From the NCBI RefSeq assembly GCF_013041605.1, contig NZ_JABEQC010000001.1, positions 558,001-622,000 of the forward strand: a stretch of DNA of 64,000 nucleotides. The letters run 5' to 3'. The DNA is from Vibrio plantisponsor. Its GTDB lineage: Bacteria; Pseudomonadota; Gammaproteobacteria; Enterobacterales; Vibrionaceae. The first letter of the stretch is position 1; each line of letters opens with the position of its first letter. Of the stretch, positions 28,614 to 38,974 are shown piece after piece. The notes under the pieces are model-generated. The model had not been told where the DNA came from, searched no databases, and was given only the letters and a program-made list of their open reading frames with translations. The position numbers and the translations under genes were made by a program.

Positions 28614-28764
28614 TTCCAGCAATGACGTCATTTTCTGTCAAAATACCGGATATCATACGTAAATTGTACAAACACTAACCAAACACTCCTCAAGTTTTAT
28701 TTGTGAATACCGTTAACCTTTAATTAACGTTATAGTCTCAAAAAAGTTGTACAGGAGCTCAAGG

Positions 28765-30765
28765 ATGAAGCTAACGATTTCGGGGAAGTTGCAGTTAAGT
28801 TTTTTGCTTTTAGCCGTATTATTTACGGTTTCTGCGGTCGTAACCTACCGAAATGTCTCAGTATTAGAGACTCATACCAATTCACTTCTTCAGTCTGATT
28901 TGCCAACCGTTGATACCTCGCGAGCGATTCAGCAATCTATTCAGGCAACACTTTCTACTGTTCGCGCCTATATGCTATTGGGAAGTGATGAGCAGACGGG
29001 TGAAAACCTCAAAACTAAAATCAATACGATAATTTCTCAGACAGATGAATCCCTGCCAGTTTTAGAAACGCTCATTCAACAGCAGGACTACCAGAATGTA
29101 GTTATGCATTGGAATGAAGTGAAAGCCTCGGTAAACAAAATCGTCGAGATGACTCATACACCTGAGAACTTGCCTGCACATAATCTGTTCACCAGTGAAG
29201 CGGCGCCAATTGCTGAAGTGGCATTGGATCAGATTCAAGGGCTGCTGAATGCGGAATCTTCAAACAAAGAGGGTGAAGAGCGCAAGCGTCTGTTTAAAGT
29301 CTATGCCGACAGCTATAACTCGCTGGCAAATGCGCTTTCTGCCATGCGTGATTTTCTTTTGTACGGCGATCCTGACTATCTGACAAAGTATCAAGATTTT
29401 ATCAAAGCCCATAAGCAGTCTGTGAGTGAGATAGAAAGTAAGATCGATTTGTTGAACGAAGATGACAAGTCACTTTGGGAACTGTTTAAAGAGATGCAGC
29501 AGTTGTATTTTCCGCTGGCTGATCAAACCATTGCGCTTCGTCAGTCGCCAGATTGGAACCTAGTTAACCAAGAGATGGCGAATGTTCTGGTGCCTGCCGC
29601 TGAACAGTTGGATATCAGTTTGGAAGCGGTGGTCGCGGCTCAGCAAAGCAAAGCGGATAAGAGTGGTGAAGGTATCAATCAATCGGTTCACCAGGTTCTG
29701 ACGATTCTGGTGGTGGCGCTGATCTTAGTGGTGATTGCATCGCTGGTGGTTTCAACCTACATGGGACGCAGCATTGGCCGCCGTGTGGCGCAAATTTCAA
29801 AACGAGCACAGCTGATTGCTTCTGGCGATGTTTCCCAACAACCATTGGAAGTGAAAGGAAGCGATGAGTTGTCAGCATTAACCGTTTCAATCAACAGCAT
29901 GAATCGCGCTTTATCGGATATCGTTAAAGGTGTGACAGATAAAGCGGGGCAGGTGAATGACAGTATGCAAGCGTTACTCACATCCAGCCAGCAAACCCTT
30001 AGCCAAGTGAAAAATCAGGAACAGAGTATCGAGCAAATGGAGACGGAGCTGGAAGATGTCGCTCAGTCAACGCAACATACGCTTGATCAGGCGCAGCGTT
30101 CGGTAGAAACCCTGTCGGACAGTCAACACGAGTTAACTTTAGGACGTGAGTCGCTTGAGCAAAACAAAGCGACCATGGCTTCTTTGCACAAAACGATTGA
30201 AGTCACCAGCGAGCTGGTTGCGAAGTTGAATCTCGAAAGCCAAGCGATTGGTAAAGTCACCGAAGTGATTGAAGGATTAGCCGAGCAGACCAACTTACTG
30301 GCGCTTAACGCAGCGATTGAAGCGGCGAGAGCCGGTGATGCGGGCAGAGGTTTTGCCGTGGTTGCTGATGAGGTTCGCATGCTGGCGTCTCGCACGACTA
30401 AGTCAACCACCGAAATCAATAGTATTGTTAATGCAATTCAGAGTGCGACTGGGTCTGTAGTGAAAGAAATTCAACGCAGTCAGGAGATGGCTGAACAAGG
30501 TTCAGAACACATTGAAGAAGCGGTGATCAAGCTGGTTAACTCTACCGATCAAATTTCTGCTCTGAATGAACAAATGTTACAGTTAGCGGCTGCGGCTAAT
30601 CAGCAATCTGAAGCAACGCGTTTGATTACCGAACATATGCAGAACGTGTCGACTTCGATGAAAGATGTGGATTCCATCAGCCAGAATGCAAACAAAACAT
30701 CACTGCAAATTCGGGATCGTGTAACCGAATTAAATAGCGAAATGGCTCAATTTAAACTGCACTAA
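28765..30765 (+). CDS. Methyl-accepting chemotaxis protein with large helical sensor
   Basis: A 666-residue chemoreceptor. TM1 lies at about 9-28, followed by a roughly 280-residue mainly helical periplasmic region, long enough for an HBM (helical bimodular) sensor. TM2 is at about 310-334, then HAMP and the signalling hairpin [19 protein letters not shown] at about 507-525. The ATG at 28765 with AAGG upstream is preferred over the longer frame to 28747. HBM receptors often bind organic acids or amines; the ligand here is unknown. Confidence 0.92.
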   Translation: MKLTISGKLQLSFLLLAVLFTVSAVVTYRNVSVLETHTNSLLQSDLPTVDTSRAIQQSIQATLSTVRAYMLLGSDEQTGENLKTKINTIISQTDESLPVLETLIQQQDYQNVVMHWNEVKASVNKIVEMTHTPENLPAHNLFTSEAAPIAEVALDQIQGLLNAESSNKEGEERKRLFKVYADSYNSLANALSAMRDFLLYGDPDYLTKYQDFIKAHKQSVSEIESKIDLLNEDDKSLWELFKEMQQLYFPLADQTIALRQSPDWNLVNQEMANVLVPAAEQLDISLEAVVAAQQSKADKSGEGINQSVHQVLTILVVALILVVIASLVVSTYMGRSIGRRVAQISKRAQLIASGDVSQQPLEVKGSDELSALTVSINSMNRALSDIVKGVTDKAGQVNDSMQALLTSSQQTLSQVKNQEQSIEQMETELEDVAQSTQHTLDQAQRSVETLSDSQHELTLGRESLEQNKATMASLHKTIEVTSELVAKLNLESQAIGKVTEVIEGLAEQTNLLALNAAIEAARAGDAGRGFAVVADEVRMLASRTTKSTTEINSIVNAIQSATGSVVKEIQRSQEMAEQGSEHIEEAVIKLVNSTDQISALNEQMLQLAAAANQQSEATRLITEHMQNVSTSMKDVDSISQNANKTSLQIRDRVTELNSEMAQFKLH

Positions 30766-30935
30766 TATTGTGGTTTTTATATTCTGCGCTCAAAACTTCT
30801 GTAGAGCGCAGAATGCAAACTTAGATCCTCTCACAAGCTATATACAGCAAGCACTTTTGTCCTATATGTGATCATTGCAGCCTCACAAAATTCGTGGTTA
30901 ATTATCGTTTTTGTCGTTATAGGATTGCGTGTTTT

Positions 30936-31694
30936 ATGTGCCGTTGGCTCGCGTATCAGGGAAGCCCTATCTATTTAGATGAGCTTATTTTCCACCCTGA
31001 ACACTCTCTTGTTCATCAAAGTATCGAAGCTCGAAAAACGGTTACCCGAGTCAATGCTGACGGGTTTGGATTAGGCTGGTATACCGAGCGTTCTACACCG
31101 GGGCAGTTTCATGAAGTGTTACCAGCATGGGGCGATGAGAACTTGCGCTCTCTAGCGCATCATATTCGCTCGCACCGATTTATGGCCCATGTACGTTCGT
31201 CTACGGGGAGTCGCGTTTCACGTAGCAACTGTCATCCATTTATCATCGATAATTGGATGTTTTTGCATAACGGACAGATTGGCGAATTTGCCAAGGTGAA
31301 ATACTCGTTAGAGCACATGTTGCCGGAAGAAATCTATATTAAGCAGCATGGCAGCACTGACAGTGAGTTAATCTTTTTGTTGATGATTATGAATGGCTTG
31401 TTTGAACAGCCTGTGGCAGCCATTCGTAAAACGATCTACGACATTGAGCAAACGATGGCCAAAAAAGGGGTAACCGAACCTTTTAAAGCTTCCATTTGTG
31501 TCTCAGATGGCGAGCAATTCTGGTTGGTTCGCTATAGCTCGGATCAACAACCACCAACGGTATTCGTAAAGAAGCAAGGCGAAGATATCATTCTAGCGTC
31601 AGAGCCTCTGGCAAATGAACCCGGTTGGGAGAGCGTAGCGCCTCAAACCATTACCCATGTTTTGGGTAATCATTGTCAAAGCTACCAAATTTAA
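30936..31694 (+). CDS. YafJ-like class II glutamine amidotransferase
   Basis: A 252-residue Ntn-type amidotransferase. Cys2 after the initiator (MCRWLAYQG) is the expected nucleophile once Met is removed, so the ATG at 30936 must be the true start although the frame opens at 30894. Further motifs are NADGFGLGWY, HVRSSTGS, NCHPF and FLHNGQIG. The protein has only the glutaminase domain and no synthase partner, as in E. coli YafJ, whose acceptor is unknown. It is followed by a terminator and stands alone. Confidence 0.9.
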   Translation: MCRWLAYQGSPIYLDELIFHPEHSLVHQSIEARKTVTRVNADGFGLGWYTERSTPGQFHEVLPAWGDENLRSLAHHIRSHRFMAHVRSSTGSRVSRSNCHPFIIDNWMFLHNGQIGEFAKVKYSLEHMLPEEIYIKQHGSTDSELIFLLMIMNGLFEQPVAAIRKTIYDIEQTMAKKGVTEPFKASICVSDGEQFWLVRYSSDQQPPTVFVKKQGEDIILASEPLANEPGWESVAPQTITHVLGNHCQSYQI

Positions 31695-31706
31695 TTCCTC
31701 ATTTTC

Positions 31707-31745
31707 AAAGGGTTCCGCTCAAGCATTTCTTGAAGGAACCCTTTT
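31707..31745 (+). terminator. Rho-independent terminator after the amidotransferase gene
   Basis: AAAGGGTTCC and GGAACCCTTT pair perfectly around an 18-base loop with a short T run. Confidence 0.82.
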
Positions 31746-31850
31746 CATCGCTACTTTTTTGAAGTTGTTCTAAAGCTCATTTCACGTCCTTTTTGTCTCT
31801 GTGATTACAGTTGCCAATCAATCTTTTGAACGTTATAGTTCGGTGCAAAT

Positions 31851-31870
31851 AAAAATGATTATCAATAATC
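31851..31870. promoter_or_regulatory. Fur-box-like site upstream of vctP
   Basis: AAAAATGATTATCAATAATC overlaps the hexamer pattern of a Fur site (ATGATTATCA core) 24 bases before the vctP start codon. It is less regular than the boxes at 28323 and 36606, but the gene's function makes it credible. Confidence 0.6.
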
Positions 31871-31893
31871 TTCGCAATTAAAAAGGAACCCGA

Positions 31894-32802
31894 ATGAAAA
31901 AGCGTATCAGTTTGGCTACTGTTGGCATTCTCCTATCTATGACGGCACACGCCGAATCAGTAACTGTTGAACACAGCATGGGTAAAACCACGCTAGAGCA
32001 GAATCCTCAACGAGTAGTTGTTATTGGGCTGGGCGTATTGGATGCCGTAGACACGTTTGGTATTGAGCCGATTGCGATCTCTAAAGTGCCACAAATTCCT
32101 AACTACTTGGAAAAATACAAAGCAGAAAAATATGGCGCTGCGGGTTCATTGTTTGAACCGGATTTTGAAAAAATCTACACACTTAAACCAGATCTGATTC
32201 TGATTGGCCCTCGTGCAGCAAAGAGTTATGGCGAGCTAACTAAAATAGCACCAACGATTGTGTTTGCCGTGGATGCTAACAAAGGCTACTGGCAAAGCAC
32301 TCAGGAGCAATGGAAAAACCTAGGTAAAGTGTTCAACATCGAAAACAAAGTCGATGAAAAAATTGACCAACTTGATAAGAAGTTCCAAGCGGTACGTGCC
32401 TACAACCAAAACCACAATTTGGATGCGATGACGGTAATGACCAACGGTGGCAACATTACGGCATTTGGCGCGGATTCACGTTTTTCTTCTATTTATCAAG
32501 ATTTTGGCTTCAAAGAGACCGTTCCAACCAAAAAGAACAGCAGCCACGGAGACTTGGTTTCCTACGAGTTTATCCGTGAAAACGACCCGAAAGTGTTGCT
32601 GGTTATCGACCGTAACAAGCTGACCAACCCAAATGATGATCAGGGCAGCAAAGAGTTTTACAACGACTTAATCAAAACGACTCAAGCGTACAAAAACAAC
32701 AGTATTGCGTTTCTTGATTTGAATGCATGGTATCTGTCTATTGCTGGTGTGAAAGCCACGGAGCAGATGATCTCTGATATGGAAAAATCTGTTGGTCTTT
32801 AG
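31894..32802 (+). CDS. vctP: Siderophore ABC transporter periplasmic binding protein (VctP)
   Basis: A 302-residue protein with a signal peptide ending at MTAHA (about residue 20) and the type 3 (helical backbone) siderophore-binding fold. Motifs include NPQRVVVIGLGVLDAVD, FEPDFEKIYTLKPDLILIGP and the NPKVLLVIDR-like strand. It heads the P-D-G-C gene order known for the catechol siderophore importer VctPDGC of V. cholerae chromosome II. It should bind ferric vibriobactin or enterobactin type complexes. A Fur-like site lies upstream. Confidence 0.87.
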   Translation: MKKRISLATVGILLSMTAHAESVTVEHSMGKTTLEQNPQRVVVIGLGVLDAVDTFGIEPIAISKVPQIPNYLEKYKAEKYGAAGSLFEPDFEKIYTLKPDLILIGPRAAKSYGELTKIAPTIVFAVDANKGYWQSTQEQWKNLGKVFNIENKVDEKIDQLDKKFQAVRAYNQNHNLDAMTVMTNGGNITAFGADSRFSSIYQDFGFKETVPTKKNSSHGDLVSYEFIRENDPKVLLVIDRNKLTNPNDDQGSKEFYNDLIKTTQAYKNNSIAFLDLNAWYLSIAGVKATEQMISDMEKSVGL

Positions 32803-32892
32803 TCTGACTCAGCGTCATTTTTAAACTATAAGAGAGGCGGCTTCTTTACCTTAATATGGTTATGGGAGCATGCCTCATAGCTGAGGTTAACT

Positions 32893-33831
32893 TTGAAAAG
32901 GTTATTGCTTGCTTTAATGTTGGTTAGCGTTGCATCACTGTTTGTGGGCGTCGGTAACCTCTCTCTCACTTCTCTTCTCAATCATGATCCTATGTCATGG
33001 CAGTTACTATGGACGAGCCGCTTACCTCGTTTACTTGCTATTCTATTGGCGGGCGCAGGTCTGAGTATCGCTGGTTTGATCATGCAACAGGTGAGTCAAA
33101 ATCGTTTTGCTGCGCCTTCCACATCGGGAACTATCGAGTGCGCCATGTTGGGGTATGTGTTGAGCTTGGTCTTATTTGGTAATGGCACACATTTGTGGCT
33201 CATTTTTTCAGTGGCTATGTTCGGTACGTTGGTTTTCGTCTGGTTTATCCAGAGTATTCAGTTCAAGAACGCCATTTTTGTTCCTTTAATCGGTATCGTA
33301 TTTGGCAATGTCGTGGATTCAACTGCCACTTTTGTCGCCTACAAATACGATGCAATCCAAAACCTATCTGCATGGAAAGTAGCGAATTTTGCCAACATTC
33401 TGCAAGGTGACTTTGAACTGCTTTATATCGCTATTCCTATTGCGGTGTTTAGTTACTTATATGCGGCGCGTATTTCTGCGGTCGGTATGGGCAAAGAGTT
33501 TGCTGTAAACCTTGGTTTGAACTACAACCAGGTGCTGGTGATCGGGGTTTGTCTGGTATCGGTGTTGTCTGCCAGTGTTGTCATGATTGTGGGTGAACTT
33601 CCGTTCCTTGGGTTAATTGTGCCGAACGTGGTGAGCCATTTCTATGGCGACAATCTTCGGGCAAACATTCCGCGCACCGCTGCTTTCGGCGCGCTTCTGG
33701 TGTTGCTGTGCGATTTGGCTGGCCGAGTGATTATTTTCCCCTATGAAGTGCCGATTTCTATGATCATCAGTATGTTGGGTGGCATCGCGTTTATTCTGCT
33801 GATTACAAAAGGTATGCGTCATGCAGGATAG
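32893..33831 (+). CDS. vctD: Ferric-siderophore ABC permease (VctD)
   Basis: A 312-residue FecCD-family permease with about nine to ten membrane segments, LPRLLAILLAGAGLSIAGLIMQ, GELPFLGLIVPNVV and the C-terminal FPYEVPISMIISMLGG. The start codon is TTG at 32893 with GAGG upstream; no ATG gives the complete N-terminus. It overlaps vctG by 11 bases, which suggests coupled translation of the two channel halves. Confidence 0.88.
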   Translation: MKRLLLALMLVSVASLFVGVGNLSLTSLLNHDPMSWQLLWTSRLPRLLAILLAGAGLSIAGLIMQQVSQNRFAAPSTSGTIECAMLGYVLSLVLFGNGTHLWLIFSVAMFGTLVFVWFIQSIQFKNAIFVPLIGIVFGNVVDSTATFVAYKYDAIQNLSAWKVANFANILQGDFELLYIAIPIAVFSYLYAARISAVGMGKEFAVNLGLNYNQVLVIGVCLVSVLSASVVMIVGELPFLGLIVPNVVSHFYGDNLRANIPRTAAFGALLVLLCDLAGRVIIFPYEVPISMIISMLGGIAFILLITKGMRHAG

Positions 33832-34771
33832 AATTAAATTAGCCTTATTGATTTTAGTGTCGATGGTATTTATTGGATTGTTTATTGGTTTGGGTTTAAC
33901 CGCTGACAATTACCAGTATTTTCTTTCGCGCCGAGTACCCAAAGTGTTGGCGATAGTGATAGCTGGTATTGCGATTGCTCAGTCTTCACTGGCTTTCCAG
34001 ACCATTACTCATAACCGGATATTAACGCCAAGCATAATGGGTTTTGATTCCCTCTATTTGCTGACTCAAACCTGCATTGTGGTTGCATTTGGCGGCTTAA
34101 GTAGCTTTATCTTGAATGCGTATTTGAACTTCTCATTGTCTGTGTCAGTGATGCTGCTTTTTTCCAGTTTGCTGTTTGCTTTCTATTTCCGTAAAGAGAA
34201 TCAGAGCCTGATGATGTTGCTGCTATTGGGCGTCATTTTTGGACAGCTATTTTCCAACATCGCTTCATTTTTCATTATGTTGATGGACCCGAACGATTTC
34301 GCCTCTTTGCAAGTCACGATGTTCGCCAGTTTCAACAATGTGAATGTTGATCTGGTGTACTTTGCCACACCTTTGCTCATTCTGGCTTCGGTTGCGCTGT
34401 TTAGTATGAACCGGATTTTGGATGTGTTCTGGCTCGATAAGGACAACGCCATCAGCCTTGGTGTAGATGTGCGTAAAATGACGCGCAATGTTCTCTTGTT
34501 AAGTGCTTTCTTGATTTCGATCTCGACAGCTCTGGTTGGCCCCATCATGTTCTTTGGTTTACTTGTAACCAACCTGACTCGTGAGTGGTTCAAAGCTTAT
34601 CAGCACCGAGTGCTGCTTCTGGCCTGTTCTGCAATGTCGGTTGCTGCGCTGTTAGCGGGGCAATGGATGGTCGAGAAAGTGTTCCATTTCAGTACCACCT
34701 TAAGTGTCATCATTAACTTTATTGGCGGTATCTATTTCCTTTCACTCTTAATTCGTAACAAAGTGGTTTAG
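33821..34771 (+). CDS. vctG: Ferric-siderophore ABC permease (VctG)
   Basis: A 316-residue second FecCD-family permease (RRVPKVLAIVIAGIAIAQSSL, HNRILTPSIMGFDSLY, SLGVDVRKMTRNVLLLSA, GPIMFFGLLVTNL). It pairs with VctD to form the channel for ferric catechol siderophores. It overlaps vctD at its start and is followed after two bases by vctC. Confidence 0.88.
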   Translation: MQDRIKLALLILVSMVFIGLFIGLGLTADNYQYFLSRRVPKVLAIVIAGIAIAQSSLAFQTITHNRILTPSIMGFDSLYLLTQTCIVVAFGGLSSFILNAYLNFSLSVSVMLLFSSLLFAFYFRKENQSLMMLLLLGVIFGQLFSNIASFFIMLMDPNDFASLQVTMFASFNNVNVDLVYFATPLLILASVALFSMNRILDVFWLDKDNAISLGVDVRKMTRNVLLLSAFLISISTALVGPIMFFGLLVTNLTREWFKAYQHRVLLLACSAMSVAALLAGQWMVEKVFHFSTTLSVIINFIGGIYFLSLLIRNKVV

Positions 34772-34773
34772 CA

Positions 34774-35532
34774 ATGATCAAATTGAAAAATCTGACCAAA
34801 ATGTTTGGTCAACAAACGGTAGTCAACGCTGCGAGTACTCAATTTGAGAAAGGGAAAGTTACCTCAATTATTGGCCCTAATGGTGCAGGGAAAAGTACGC
34901 TGCTATCGATGGCAAGCCGGTTAATCAATCGTGATGCAGGTGAAGTCTGGATAGATAACCGAGAGCTGGTGGATTGGGATACCAAAGCATTGGCTAAAAA
35001 GCTTTCTGTATTGCGTCAAGCGAACAGCTTAACCATGCGTTTCACTGTTCGGGAACTGGTTTCGTTTGGACGTTTTCCTTACTCAAAAGGCAAACTGACT
35101 CAAGACGACCAGCAAGTGATTGATCAGTCTATTGAGTATCTGGACTTGTCTGATATCGAACACAAATATCTTGATGAACTCAGCGGTGGTCAGCGTCAAC
35201 TTGCGTTTATTGCCATGGTAATTGCTCAGGATACAGACTATGTCTTCTTGGATGAGCCGCTCAACAACCTCGATATTAAGCACTCACTGCAAATCATGTC
35301 GACTATTCAGCGTCTCGCGCATGAATTGGACAAAGCGGTTGTTGTGGTTATCCATGACATCAACTTTGCTTCCTGCTATTCCGACCGGATTATCGCGATG
35401 AAAAAAGGTGAGATGGTGGCATCAGGCAGTGTTGAAGAGGTCATCCAAGCGCAGGTGTTGAGTAATATCTACGAAACACCATTTAGGGTGGTAAAAATGG
35501 AAGGCAAACTGATGTGCCTGTATCACACTTAA
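34774..35532 (+). CDS. vctC: Ferric-siderophore ABC ATP-binding protein (VctC)
   Basis: A 252-residue FepC-type ATPase with Walker A GPNGAGKST, signature LSGGQRQLAF, Walker B VFLDEPLNNLD and switch histidine VIHDINFAS. It powers uptake by VctPDG. It is the last gene of the operon and converges with the AraC-type gene, 13 bases between stops; no terminator is obvious in that gap. Confidence 0.92.
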   Translation: MIKLKNLTKMFGQQTVVNAASTQFEKGKVTSIIGPNGAGKSTLLSMASRLINRDAGEVWIDNRELVDWDTKALAKKLSVLRQANSLTMRFTVRELVSFGRFPYSKGKLTQDDQQVIDQSIEYLDLSDIEHKYLDELSGGQRQLAFIAMVIAQDTDYVFLDEPLNNLDIKHSLQIMSTIQRLAHELDKAVVVVIHDINFASCYSDRIIAMKKGEMVASGSVEEVIQAQVLSNIYETPFRVVKMEGKLMCLYHT

Positions 35533-35545
35533 CAACGTCATTCTT

Positions 35546-36529
35546 CTATTCTGTCTTATTTTGCATAAAAGCCTGCGGTGATTCACCAAAGGCTTTCTTG
35601 AATGCCGCTGAAAAGTTTGACGGATGATGATAACCCGCCTCATATGCGGCTTCGGTAATGCTGCAATACCCTTTTCCCAAGTGCTTTCTAGCGATATGTA
35701 AACGACGGTCACGAGTATAGCTTGCCACTGTCATACCAAGTTGCTGTTTAAACTTGCTTTGTAAGCTTGAAACACTCATCGCCATCTGTTGAGCCAGCTT
35801 CTCTAGCCGGATATCTTCTGATAGATGCTGTTCAATGTAATGTATCGCTTTGCCGATGGAATCATTATAGGTGGAGCAGCAAGCAGGGGATTCAGAAGTG
35901 GGTTTGTCGGCGAGCTGTTCAATACACATCTGAATCAATGCAAAACTGCTGGCTTCGAGCTGAATATAATCGTTGAGTGTTTTAGGTGCAGACAGGGAAA
36001 GTACCTTCTTTGTTGCCTCAAGCATCTCGCCGGTAAAATTTACCATTGCTGCTGCTTTATGGGTGGAGACAAACTGACTTGCAGGGCATGCCTCTTTGAT
36101 TCGATTTACTATCCATTGCGGTGATATGACTAAGTTGAGTTTTACGATATGACTTCCTTTGACTAAGCGGCGATGGAAGTTACAAGGTTGCGCCAAATTG
36201 ACGATAAGAGCTTGAGGCTCAGCGCTGGCGTCTAAGGTGAACTCTAAATCGTCGTAACCAAATTGCAGGTTTCCTTCAATGAGCAAGGTGATGATAGTCG
36301 AAGCTTCACTGGTACAAACAACCTGCGAGTCTTGTAACTCATAGCTGGCTCCGCCGTGAAGGGAAAATATGCCTTCACAGGTATGGCTGATAAATTCTCC
36401 TCGCGCTAGTGAGAGTGGGGAATTCTTACGCTGTGTCACTATGGTTTGTTGTTCGCTATCTCGAATCTTCTGAGTCAGAACGACTTTCGTTCCGGGCTGG
36501 CTTTTTGCAGTTACATTCGTTTCCATCAT
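35546..36529 (-). CDS. AraC-type regulator next to the siderophore receptor
   Basis: A 327-residue regulator with an N-terminal effector domain and a C-terminal AraC DNA-binding domain (IRLEKLAQQMAMSVSSLQSKF, then ITEAAYEAGYHHPSNFSAAFKKAFGESP). It is divergent from the TonB receptor gene and shares with it a promoter region holding a strong Fur box. Regulators placed this way, such as PchR, DesR or the gene between vctC and vctA in V. cholerae, activate the receptor when the cognate ferric siderophore is present. The start is one of two tandem ATGs at 36529/36526. Confidence 0.85.
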   Translation of the reverse strand: MMETNVTAKSQPGTKVVLTQKIRDSEQQTIVTQRKNSPLSLARGEFISHTCEGIFSLHGGASYELQDSQVVCTSEASTIITLLIEGNLQFGYDDLEFTLDASAEPQALIVNLAQPCNFHRRLVKGSHIVKLNLVISPQWIVNRIKEACPASQFVSTHKAAAMVNFTGEMLEATKKVLSLSAPKTLNDYIQLEASSFALIQMCIEQLADKPTSESPACCSTYNDSIGKAIHYIEQHLSEDIRLEKLAQQMAMSVSSLQSKFKQQLGMTVASYTRDRRLHIARKHLGKGYCSITEAAYEAGYHHPSNFSAAFKKAFGESPQAFMQNKTE

Positions 36530-36605
36530 CAATTCTCATAACTGTTATGCGATTTTGCATAAGCTATTCAGGTTCCTACTTTACCGCATACATATTAACA
36601 TTATT

Positions 36606-36620
36606 GATAACGATTATCAT
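36606..36620. promoter_or_regulatory. Fur box in the AraC/TonB-receptor divergent region
   Basis: TGATAAC-G-ATTATCA is an inverted 7-1-7 repeat with one mismatch to the Fur consensus, 37 bases upstream of the receptor start. A second inverted repeat, TTATGC-N6-GCATAA at 36545-36562, lies closer to the regulator and could bind the AraC protein. Confidence 0.82.
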
Positions 36621-36656
36621 TTGTATTTTATACATAAGTGAAAGGAACTAAAGGAT

Positions 36657-38648
36657 ATGTATCCGAATAAGAAGTCAGTGGTATGTTTGGCGATTACATC
36701 TGTGTTGAGCGGAGGAGTATTCGCCCAGCAGGAAGAGTCTCCGCAAGAACAGGTTGTTGTCTGGGGCACAAAAGTATCGAGTAATTCCGAATCTCTAACG
36801 ACCGATGATCTTTCGGTTAAACAAGCGGATCATATGTCCGACTTGTTACGTGATATTCCCGGTGTCGATGTTGGCGGGACGCACTCGGTAAACCAACGTA
36901 TCAATATTCGTGGGTTGGGTGAAAGTGACCTAGATATCCGTTTAGATGGTGCTTCGCAACATGCGAACATGTTCCATCATATCGGCAGCCTGACTTTAAA
37001 CCCTGATATTCTCAAATCAGCAGATATCCAAGTCGGTAATAACTCAGTGGTCTCTGGCGGTCTAGGTGGTGCTGTTTATTTCGAAACCAAAAACGCCAAA
37101 GATCTGCTTCGCTATGACGAGTCATTTGGGGCGCGAGTATTTGCAGGTTATGCGTCTAACGCAAACCAACAGGGTTCTGTCACCGTCTATGGTCAATTAA
37201 GCGATAAGGTTGATGCCATGATTTATGGGCAGCAAATTTCGCGTGACAACTTTGAAGATGGCAAAGGTGATGAAACCATCGGAGCGGATGGAGATACATA
37301 CAACGTGCTGGGTAAAATTGGTTTCGAACCTGCGTTGGGGCATCGATTCCAGCTTTCCTATGATGTGTACCGCGACAAAGGTGATTACAGCCCTCGTCCA
37401 GATATGGCCGGTAGTGCCAACCTTACATTAACGGGTGATGAGCTTGTACCGACTAAGTACGATCGCGACACTATTACTGGCTCTTATGAACTGGACACCG
37501 AACATCACAAAGGAAAAATTACGCTGTATAGCAGCGAAACAGAAATTGATCGTGATGAATCTGTGATTACCAGCCGCTGGGCTACTGTACGCCATTCAAG
37601 AAACACCGCAACCAACAGAAATATTGGTGCAAACATAAAATTCCAATCAGATTACCAAGTCGCAAGCCTAAATAACCAAGTGACCTACGGTGCTGATTAT
37701 ATCGATCAGACCAGTGAGAGTGCCTACGGTGGCTCTAAATTTATGGAAGAGTCGGCAATATCAACAGCCTTGTTTGCGGAAAATAAACTCTATGTGACAG
37801 ATGCTTGGTCTGTTACTGCAGGCTTGCGTTTTGACGATTTTGAGCGCAAAGCGGTAACTTCTGACAACAGTTTTGATGATGTGACTTGGTCTTTAGGAAC
37901 CGAGTGGGACGTAACCAAAGACTGGACTTTATTTGCCAACGCTCGTTCTTTGTTCAAAGGGCCTGAGTTATTGGAAACTTTTGTCAGATATCAGGATGTG
38001 GCGTACTTAGCGGATGATATTAAAGCGGAAACGGGCTTGAATACTCAAGCAGGTGTAAGGTTCGACAAGAAATTGAACGATCACTTCTTGGGCATGAACA
38101 TTACGCTATTTAAGACGCAAATTGATGACTACATCTCAACAGATTGGGATAACGCTACCAGTACTTATAGGATCCGCAATGCTGGTGATATGGAAATCAA
38201 AGGTCTGGAGGTCAGCGCGACATACGCTTACGACATGTTTAGCTCCAAGCTATCTTATGCGCGCTCTGAAGCGAATGATGTCACGAATGGTGGTCCAATG
38301 CCTAATTCATATGGTTCAAGCGCTGACATGGGCGATAGCTTTGCTCTTACTTTAGGTTATCAAGCAGATTCTATTGATACGATGTTCGGTTGGACGTCGA
38401 TTGTTGTTCTTGATGAAGATAACGTGATGACAGGCGCAGACATCAAACAAGGCTACGACGTACACAACATGCATGCACAGTGGATCCCTCATCAAATCCC
38501 TGATTTGATCGTAACTGTGGGTATTGAAAACATCTTCGATGAGCTTTACGTCTCTCACGCATCACGTCTGGGAACAGCGCGTGGCGCGACCACGGATGAT
38601 TATGAACCTGGAAGAAGCTATAAGATTTCGGCGGCTTATCAGTTCTAA
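36657..38648 (+). CDS. vctA: TonB-dependent ferric siderophore receptor (VctA-like)
   Basis: A 663-residue outer-membrane receptor. The signal peptide ends near GVFAQ (about residue 24). A TonB-box-like QVVVWG precedes the plug domain (MSDLLRDIPGVDV, RINIRGLGESDLDIRLDGA). A 22-strand beta barrel follows, ending in the canonical aromatic terminus YQF. By gene neighbourhood (vctPDGC, AraC, receptor, ackA) it corresponds to the enterobactin/vibriobactin-type receptor VctA of V. cholerae. The exact siderophore is inferred, not visible. A terminator lies at 38732-38763. Confidence 0.8.
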   Translation: MYPNKKSVVCLAITSVLSGGVFAQQEESPQEQVVVWGTKVSSNSESLTTDDLSVKQADHMSDLLRDIPGVDVGGTHSVNQRINIRGLGESDLDIRLDGASQHANMFHHIGSLTLNPDILKSADIQVGNNSVVSGGLGGAVYFETKNAKDLLRYDESFGARVFAGYASNANQQGSVTVYGQLSDKVDAMIYGQQISRDNFEDGKGDETIGADGDTYNVLGKIGFEPALGHRFQLSYDVYRDKGDYSPRPDMAGSANLTLTGDELVPTKYDRDTITGSYELDTEHHKGKITLYSSETEIDRDESVITSRWATVRHSRNTATNRNIGANIKFQSDYQVASLNNQVTYGADYIDQTSESAYGGSKFMEESAISTALFAENKLYVTDAWSVTAGLRFDDFERKAVTSDNSFDDVTWSLGTEWDVTKDWTLFANARSLFKGPELLETFVRYQDVAYLADDIKAETGLNTQAGVRFDKKLNDHFLGMNITLFKTQIDDYISTDWDNATSTYRIRNAGDMEIKGLEVSATYAYDMFSSKLSYARSEANDVTNGGPMPNSYGSSADMGDSFALTLGYQADSIDTMFGWTSIVVLDEDNVMTGADIKQGYDVHNMHAQWIPHQIPDLIVTVGIENIFDELYVSHASRLGTARGATTDDYEPGRSYKISAAYQF

Positions 38649-38731
38649 CGACGTCCTACCACTTAAGTACTAAATGTAACTAATAGCATATCGACTTAAG
38701 TGCACTAACAAAATAATAGGCTAGGTAATTC

Positions 38732-38763
38732 AACCGCTTACAAGCAATTGTAGGCGGTTTTTT
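38732..38763 (+). terminator. Rho-independent terminator after the TonB receptor gene
   Basis: AACCGCTTACAA pairs with TTGTAGGCGGTT (one G-T) around GCAA, followed by TTTT. The remaining bases to 38974 hold the ackA promoter region, with no other feature seen. Confidence 0.87.
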
Positions 38764-38974
38764 CGTTCAGTGGTCTATAGTTGGTGTGAGGCGCAAATTA
38801 AATATTTCGTTAGGTAAAAGAAATGAGTTTTTGCGAGAGATCAATAAAAAACGCGAGAATGACACCAAAAAATTAAAACAAAGTTGAAAGATTCAAAAAT
38901 TATTGAATAATGGTTGCAAACAAATACACGAAGTTTAAGCTTCGTACTCATTGTCGGATACAGGAAAGAGCCCC

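Noticed and set aside
34201..34593. 130-codon open frame opposite vctG
   Set aside because: Antisense to a conserved permease with intact motifs; no ribosome site and no recognisable protein pattern.
36545..36562. TTATGC-N6-GCATAA as a firm AraC operator
   Set aside because: Position is suitable, but AraC-type sites are usually direct repeats and there is only one copy, so it is mentioned only as a possibility.
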